Shown: in pieces, positions 1-4,092 of the stretch
How positions within the stretch are numbered: position 1 is the first letter of the stretch
Layout of the letters: each line of letters begins with the position of its first letter
Assembly: GCA_005878325.1 (NCBI GenBank)
Contig: VBMR01000021.1
Span: 1-7,086 of the forward strand
Direction: 5' to 3'
Length of the DNA stretch: 7,086 bases
DNA from: Methanobacteriota archaeon
GTDB lineage: Archaea > Thermoplasmatota > Thermoplasmata > RBG-16-68-12
Program-made: the position numbers and the translations under genes
The notes under the pieces: model-generated
What the model was told of the DNA's origin: nothing
Database searches by the model: none
What the model saw: the letters and a program-made list of their open reading frames with translations, nothing else

Positions 1-249
1 GATTCGTTCCCCCGCGCCCGCGATGAGATCGTCCGGCTCCTGACCGCAGAAGGCATCGGCTGCCGGCCCTCGTACCCGAAGCCCTTGTACCGACAGAAGG
101 CTCTCGAGGATCTTCGAATCAACGGCCGGTGTCCCGTCGCGGAGGACGTCATCCCGCGGCTGTTCGAGCTGCCCGTCCATCCGGGCGTCGGCCTGGGCGA
201 CGTCGATCGGATTGTCGAGGCCGTCGAGCGAGTCGCGCGATCCTCTTGA
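1..249 (+). CDS. DegT/DnrJ/EryC1/StrS-family PLP-dependent aminotransferase, C-terminal fragment
   Basis: The reading frame is open from the first base and ends at TGA 247-249, giving the last 82 residues; the N-terminal part lies outside the window. What is visible matches the small C-terminal domain of DegT/StrS-type sugar aminotransferases. There is an opening RDEIVRLLTAEGIG helix and turn (residues 7-20), then a RPSYPKPLYRQ stretch (22-32) where the family has its Y-x-x-PLH-type motif. A P-VAED segment follows, then FELPVHPGV (58-66) and a closing DVDRIVEAVERV helix. Known family members transfer an amino group to keto-sugar nucleotides or, less often, other substrates, using a pyridoxal phosphate held by a lysine in the N-terminal domain. 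That lysine is not in this window, so catalytic competence and substrate cannot be judged. The family call is fairly secure. A glycan or nucleotide-sugar role is inferred from the family only, since no other sugar gene is seen here. Confidence 0.85.
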   Translation, partial: DSFPRARDEIVRLLTAEGIGCRPSYPKPLYRQKALEDLRINGRCPVAEDVIPRLFELPVHPGVGLGDVDRIVEAVERVARSS

Positions 250-252
250 ATG

Positions 253-297
253 GGCTGACACGCAAAGAGAGAAATCACGCTGACTCCATGGTCAGCC
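253..297. repeat. Small hairpin/palindrome GCTGAC-N6-GTCAGC with a second upstream half-site
   Basis: GCTGAC (279-284) and GTCAGC (291-296) form perfect 6-base inverted arms around the 6-base loop TCCATG, ending 4 nt before the ATG at 301. A further GCTGAC sits at 254-259, 25 nt upstream in direct orientation. With one more G it gives GGCTGAC (253-259), which can pair over 7 bases with GTCAGCC (291-297). So the downstream arm has two possible partners. If the next gene is leaderless, the element lies between the expected TATA position and the transcription start, where a repressor could act. It could also be chance or a weak RNA structure of the upstream transcript. No T-run follows, so it is not a convincing terminator. 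Confidence 0.4.
261..278 (+). promoter_or_regulatory. Possible archaeal-type promoter for the TPR gene (weak)
   Basis: The only A-rich patch in the 51-nt spacer is at 263-277 (CAAAGAGAGAAATCA). It lies about 25-35 nt before the ATG at 301, where a BRE/TATA pair of a leaderless archaeal gene would be expected. It contains no good TATA octamer, and the ATG at 301 has no Shine-Dalgarno. This is a positional guess, much weaker than the elements at 1067 and 3270. Confidence 0.22.
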
Positions 298-300
298 GTT

Positions 301-981
301 ATGCCAGATCCCTATCGCGACGCGTTTGCGAAGGCGTTGCACGACGCGAGCGAGCTCGAGCGGGACCAGAAGTGGGAGGCGGCGATCGAGGCGTATGCCC
401 GATGGCTTGCGTCCCTTCCATCGAAACCCGCCGGCGAGCTCCGTGCGATGCGAGCCATCGTCCTCCTTCGGAAGGGGAACGCCCTCATGGAACTCCGTCG
501 GTGGGATGGGGCCCGCACCGCCTTGGACGAGGCCCTGCACGACGCGAAGGCGAGTCGGGACCCCGCCATCGTCGCGCAGGCACTGCTCGCAGCCGGCGTC
601 TTCTCCGCGAACCGAGACGACCGGGAGCGCGCCGAAGCATTCCTACTTGACGCCCTCGAGCGGTTCCATCAATCGGACGACCCCGCGGCCCGCCAGGGCC
701 GGGGGTGGGCGTTCCTGAACCTCGCGACCCTGTACGGCAAGACGGGTCGCCTCGACCTTGCCTTCGTCACGTTCACGAAGGCCCAGGACGTCCTGGGGGC
801 GGCGGAGGACTGGGCCGGTGTCGCCGCGGCATGGGAGGCCCAAGCCCAGCTCCGGCGGGCAATCCAGGATGAGGACCGCTGGCGGGAGGACCTCGGGGAG
901 GCGATCCTGTTCTACGACCGAGCGAAGATGAAGGCGAAATCGGACCGCTTGCGGGCGCTGGTCGGAAAGCGCCTCGTGTGA
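301..981 (+). CDS. TPR-repeat protein
   Basis: This is a 226-residue soluble, charged, all-helical protein with no signal peptide or membrane segment. Helix pairs with tetratricopeptide spacing cover almost the whole chain, at roughly residues 9-39, 48-82, 88-122, 134-168 and 172-215. The typical small/large alternation is present (for example KWEAAIEAYARWL at 25-37, RGWAFLNLATLYGKTGRLDLAF at 134-155, and DLGEAILFYDRAK at 197-209). TPR arrays are protein-binding scaffolds; nothing indicates a catalytic domain or a specific partner. The ATG at 301 was chosen because the first TPR helix begins right after it. No Shine-Dalgarno precedes it, so the gene may be leaderless. It lies 51 nt after the aminotransferase and 120 nt before the ABC ATPase, each apparently with its own promoter region, so co-transcription is uncertain. 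The repeat class is clear; the biological role is unknown. Confidence 0.85.
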   Translation: MPDPYRDAFAKALHDASELERDQKWEAAIEAYARWLASLPSKPAGELRAMRAIVLLRKGNALMELRRWDGARTALDEALHDAKASRDPAIVAQALLAAGVFSANRDDRERAEAFLLDALERFHQSDDPAARQGRGWAFLNLATLYGKTGRLDLAFVTFTKAQDVLGAAEDWAGVAAAWEAQAQLRRAIQDEDRWREDLGEAILFYDRAKMKAKSDRLRALVGKRLV

Positions 982-1054
982 CGGCAGACGGTTCACGCTT
1001 TCGAATTGGGCGTCGGAAGGAGCCGGGTGAACGTCTCGGCCCGATCGCGGAATT

Positions 1055-1080
1055 TGACCCGACGATTCATATGCTTCCGG
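1055..1080 (+). promoter_or_regulatory. TATA-like promoter of the first ABC exporter module
   Basis: In the 120-nt spacer 982-1101 the stretch GATTCATATGC (1064-1074) stands out from its GC-rich surroundings. The TTCATATG core (1067-1074) is centred about 31 nt before the ATG at 1102. An archaeal TATA box at -26 to -30 would place the transcription start within a few bases of that ATG, giving a leaderless or very short-leader mRNA. No Shine-Dalgarno precedes 1102, which agrees. The same TTCATA string occurs in the candidate promoter at 3279-3284. Confidence 0.5.
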
Positions 1081-1101
1081 TCCTCTGCGGGGCTCCTCGT
1101 C

Positions 1102-1890
1102 ATGGCCCAGACGATCGACATCCAGCAGCTTTGGAAGTCGTACGATGGACAACCCGCCCTGCAAGGCCTCTTCCTCGATGCGTTCGCGGGAGAGATCGTC
1201 GGCCTAATCGGGCCCAACGGCGCCGGCAAGACAACGACTCTGAAGATCCTCGTCGGCCTCCTGCGCCCAGATTACGGACTCGTACGCGTGAATGGCACCG
1301 ACGTCCTCGCGGACCCGGTCACGTACAAGAAGGACATCGGCTATACGCCGGAGGCCCCGACGTTGCCGGAGTATCTCACGCCGACCGAGTTCCTGGGGTA
1401 CGTCGGCCGCATCCGGAACCTCCCGCGGGACGGGATCGGGATCCGGACGTCGGAACTCCTCGCTGCACTGGATCTGACGCCCAAGGCCGATGAGACGATC
1501 GCTTCCCTGTCGAAGGGGATGAAGGCGAAGCTCGCTTTCGCGGCCGCGATCCTCCATGACCCGTCCGTCCTGATCCTGGACGAGCCCCTGATCGGAATCG
1601 ATCCGGCGGGTCAGCACCTGTTGAAGGGACGCTTGGGGGAGATCGCTCGGGCGGGCGGCACGGTCCTTGTCTCGACCCACCAGCTCGACACTGCAGAGCG
1701 CCTCTGCCGTCGGGTGATCATCGTCCACCATGGCCGGAACGTCGCATCCGGCGACCTCGCATCGCTCCGCGAGCAGGCGCAGACCGGCGCGCAGGGGAGC
1801 TTGGAGGAGATCTTCCTTCGACTCACACAAGAGGCCGCGGTGCCGGAGATCGAGGCGCCGAAACGCCACAGCTGGTTCCGTCGAGGGTAG
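1102..1890 (+). CDS. ABC transporter ATP-binding protein, ABC-2/DrrA-like exporter type
   Basis: This is a complete 262-residue nucleotide-binding subunit. Visible motifs in order are Walker A GPNGAGKTT (37-45), an IGYTPE segment (79-84) with Glu in place of the Q-loop glutamine, the signature LSKGM (136-140), Walker B VLILDEP (156-162), a GIDPAG D-loop region (165-170) and the switch histidine in STHQ (191-194). The LSKGM signature and the GY-x-PE form of the Q-loop are typical of ATPases that drive ABC-2-type export permeases, such as drug, polysaccharide or Na+ exporters. It should act as a cytoplasmic dimer bound to the permease that begins 3 nt after its stop. The frame stays open back to 1006, but those 32 residues are Arg/Ser-rich and unlike the family, and the TATA-like element lies inside them, so the ATG at 1102 is preferred. 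The C-terminus ends in a short basic tail (KRHSWFRRG). The substrate is not predictable. Confidence 0.93.
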   Translation: MAQTIDIQQLWKSYDGQPALQGLFLDAFAGEIVGLIGPNGAGKTTTLKILVGLLRPDYGLVRVNGTDVLADPVTYKKDIGYTPEAPTLPEYLTPTEFLGYVGRIRNLPRDGIGIRTSELLAALDLTPKADETIASLSKGMKAKLAFAAAILHDPSVLILDEPLIGIDPAGQHLLKGRLGEIARAGGTVLVSTHQLDTAERLCRRVIIVHHGRNVASGDLASLREQAQTGAQGSLEEIFLRLTQEAAVPEIEAPKRHSWFRRG

Positions 1891-1893
1891 CCG

Positions 1894-3253
1894 ATGGGCC
1901 GGACCCTCGCCCTGTTCACGTACAAGCTCCGCTTCTTCTTCGGGCCATCCCTCCGTGGCCGCTTCGGCCCCCTCTCGTACGCGGTCATGATCCTGATCTT
2001 CATCCCGTCCGGGTTCCTGGCCGGCCTCCAGCTCGGGAACACGCTGCAGACGGCCGAGCCGGCGACCGCGATCGGCTTGCTGAGCACGCCCCTCGCGGCC
2101 CTCTTGTCCTTCGGCCTCCTGTACTCCCTCGGAGCCGGAATCACCGCCCACGCGTCCGAGTTCGACTTCTTCTTCACCGCGGACGTGAAGCCGCGGGAAT
2201 ACCTGTTCGCGGATCTCGTGTTCCAGTTCGTCAGCCTGGTCGCGGTGGGCGGCCTCGCGGCTTCGGTCGCGGCGGTCGCGATCGTGCGCGCCCTCGGGTT
2301 GCCCTTGGGCACGGCGCTGCCACTGTTCGCGACCCTTGTCGCCTATGCGTTCTTCGTCCTCATGACGTCCCAAGTGCTCGTGGTCCTGCGCGTGCGACGT
2401 GGCCCTCGCTCTCGCCTACGTCGGAGGGATGGCGGCCGCCTGGGGGCCCCTGTCGAGCATCTACATCGTGCACGGCCTCCGGCCCACCCTGTCCGCGGGC
2501 TTCGGCCAGGTGGACCTCGGGTCCCGGATGGAGATGCAACGCCGCCTGACCGCGGGCCTCGGACTCGTGACGACCCACGTCCGCCTGCGGACGGACCGCG
2601 GCGGGGACACGAGCCTCATGGCCCGGCTCCATCTCGTCCGGATCTGGAGGGATGGGTCCATTCTGTTCGTCATCCTATTCGCGTGCATCGGGATCCTCCC
2701 CGCCGGCTTCGGCGTCTCGGCCGTCGGAAGCGCCTTGATCACCGTGACGCAGACCCTCACCTTCCTACTGGGCATCCTCGCGATGAACTGGGCCTTCTAC
2801 GAACGGGACAACCTGTGGCTCGTCGTGACGGCCGCCCGTCCGCCGGGAGCGTACTTCCGGGGCCTGATGATCGCGCTCGCGACGATCGGCCTCGGGGCCA
2901 CCGTGGTGTTCCTCGCTCTTGTCGCGGGGACCCGATCGTTCCTCTTGCCGATCGAGAGCCTCGCCCTTCCAATCGCCTCGCCCATCGCAGCGGCGTTCGT
3001 GGCGACGGCGGTCCTGACGCGGGTCAAGCTCCGACCCTCCGCATTCTCCTTTGCCGCCCTCGGCATCTTCTTCCTCGTGTCCGTCGGCGGCTTCCTCGGG
3101 GGCACCGCCGCACAGACCATCCTGTTCGCGATCCGGTTCGTCGGCACCTTCGCGCCCATCGCTCAGGCCGTCACCCTCCTGGCCTTCCTCCTCGGCCTCG
3201 CGGCCCTCGGGCTCTGGACCGTCACCCGGCTCGCGGCCTCTTTCCGCTACTAG
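1894..3253 (+). CDS. ABC-2-type transporter permease, interrupted by an apparent +1 frameshift near 2390
   Basis: This is the membrane subunit partnering the ATPase that ends 3 nt upstream. GAGGGT (1883-1888) gives a Shine-Dalgarno-like site 5 nt before the ATG. The first 165 residues hold about four membrane segments (near 28-47, 58-83, 105-131, 138-165). They also hold the cytoplasmic motif EFDFFFTADVKPREY (89-103), which resembles the 'PvsprEyl' loop of ABC-2 permeases. Near 2390 the membrane-protein character moves to the next frame. It continues as VALALAYVGG from 2399, through a charged loop (about 2480-2655) and several further hydrophobic segments, to TAG 3251-3253. A second ABC-2-like loop (FYERDNLWL, TAARPPGAYF) is at about 2795-2860. 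Removing one base would give a normal-looking protein of about 452 residues. The break lies between two membrane segments with no conserved slippery site, so a sequencing/assembly indel or a real disabling mutation is likelier than programmed frameshifting. If the indel is real, this is a pseudogene. Confidence 0.82.
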
Positions 3254-3267
3254 GCGTCGCGGCGAAT

Positions 3268-3286
3268 CCCCAAAACCTTCATAACC
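3268..3286 (+). promoter_or_regulatory. BRE/TATA-like promoter of the second ABC module
   Basis: CCCCAAAACCTTCATAACC (about 3268-3286) is the only A/T-rich patch in the 71-nt spacer between the permease stop and the next ATPase. CAAAACC resembles an archaeal BRE, and TTCATAAC (3279-3286) resembles a TATA box. A start about 26 nt downstream would be near 3308, just before the Shine-Dalgarno at 3312-3318. This suggests the second module is transcribed independently of the frameshifted permease. Confidence 0.55.
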
Positions 3287-3311
3287 GGCGGCCCCCTCGG
3301 AGCGGCCCGCA

Positions 3312-3318
3312 GGGGAGG
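3312..3318 (+). promoter_or_regulatory. Shine-Dalgarno GGGGAGG deciding a GTG start at 3325
   Basis: GGGGAGG (3312-3318) matches the anti-Shine-Dalgarno end of 16S rRNA. It lies 6 nt before the GTG at 3325, but 21 nt before the in-frame ATG at 3340. The spacing favours the GTG as the start of the MacB-like ATPase, adding five residues to the ATG version. Confidence 0.55.
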
Positions 3319-3324
3319 CGGTCG

Positions 3325-4083
3325 GTGGTCTCAGAGCCCATGACAGTACCGACACCGGAGTCCGTGCCGACGAAGACTCCACGGGCCGAAGACCGGATCG
3401 TCGTCGCACGACGCCTCGTGAAGACGTACGACAGCGGCGGGGTCGAGGTGCATGCGCTCCGCGGGGTGGACCTGGACATCCGGAAGGGCGAGATGGTCGC
3501 CGTCATGGGACCGTCCGGCTGCGGCAAGACGACCCTCCTGAACTGCCTCTCGGGCATCGACGACTTCACGTCTGGCGAAGTGTGGATCTCCGGACAACGT
3601 CTGTCGACCCTCAACGACAACGCGAAGACAGACTTCCGCGCAATGAAGATGGGATTCATCTTCCAGAACTACAACCTCCTGCCCGTCCTCCGGAGCGTGG
3701 AGAACGTCGAGCTGCCCCTCCTCGTGCGGGGCGTCGAACCGAAGCTCGCACGGACCAAGGCCCAAGAGGCCCTCACGGCGGTCGGGCTCGTCGAAGTCCC
3801 GCTGAAGAAGCCCGCGGAACTGAGCGGCGGACAGCAACAGCGCGTCGCGATCGCCCGCGCCCTGGTGAACGAACCGGACATCGTCTTCGCGGACGAGCCG
3901 ACCGGCAACCTGGACTCGGAGACGTCCCAGGAAGTCGTCGACCTGATGAAGCGTCTGCACCGAGAAAAGGGACTCACGTTCATCATCGTCACGCATGACC
4001 GGTCCGTTGGGAACCAGACGGAGCGTGTGATCCTGATGCGGAACGGCATGATCCTGAAGTCGGTCCGACCGAAGGCCGAGTGA
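3325..4083 (+). CDS. ABC transporter ATP-binding protein, MacB/LolD-like
   Basis: This is a complete ATPase of 252 residues from the GTG at 3325, or 247 from the ATG at 3340. Counting from the ATG, the motifs are Walker A GPSGCGKTT (57-65), Q-loop glutamine in FIFQNYNLLP (Q109), signature LSGGQQQR (161-168), Walker B IVFADEP (181-187), the TGNLD D-loop (188-192) and the switch histidine in VTHD (H219). The FQNYNLLP, DEPTGNLD and LSGGQQQRVAIARAL strings are hallmarks of the MacB/LolD/FtsE-like group, whose partners are FtsX-fold permeases. The next gene is exactly such a permease, starting 9 nt after this stop, so the two should form one complex. The N-terminal 18 or so residues before RIVVARRLVKTY are a Pro/Thr-rich lead outside the fold. 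The frame is also open far upstream into the preceding permease region, but that part is out-of-frame Arg/Pro-rich sequence, not a real N-terminal extension. The substrate is unknown. Confidence 0.93.
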   Translation: MVSEPMTVPTPESVPTKTPRAEDRIVVARRLVKTYDSGGVEVHALRGVDLDIRKGEMVAVMGPSGCGKTTLLNCLSGIDDFTSGEVWISGQRLSTLNDNAKTDFRAMKMGFIFQNYNLLPVLRSVENVELPLLVRGVEPKLARTKAQEALTAVGLVEVPLKKPAELSGGQQQRVAIARALVNEPDIVFADEPTGNLDSETSQEVVDLMKRLHREKGLTFIIVTHDRSVGNQTERVILMRNGMILKSVRPKAE

Positions 4084-4092
4084 GGCCGCCGA

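Noticed and set aside
129..650. Plus-strand 173-residue open frame across the aminotransferase end and the TPR gene
   Set aside because: It is Arg/Gly/Pro-rich and out of frame with both supported genes.
991..1032. Inverted repeat GTTCAC (991-996) / GTGAAC (1027-1032)
   Set aside because: The arms are only 6 bases with a 30-nt loop and do not extend in either direction. There is no T-run and no consistent position relative to the promoter, so it is likely chance.
1006..1101. N-terminal extension of the first ABC ATPase back to 1006
   Set aside because: The 32 residues are Arg/Ser-rich with no family similarity and would overlap the TATA-like element. The fold begins right after ATG 1102.
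1204..2373. 389-residue minus-strand open frame opposite the ABC-2 ATPase and permease
   Set aside because: It has charged low-complexity composition and no domain, and it lies antisense to well-supported genes.
2387..2401. Programmed +1 frameshift site
   Set aside because: No repeated-base slippery run, stop codon in the shift position or downstream pseudoknot is evident. CGA, the only possible slow codon here, is used freely in the neighbouring genes.
2399..3253. Separate 284-residue membrane protein starting at GTG 2399
   Set aside because: It lacks a Shine-Dalgarno and begins inside a hydrophobic stretch. It fits as the C-terminal part of the permease that starts at 1894, so it was merged into that frameshifted gene.
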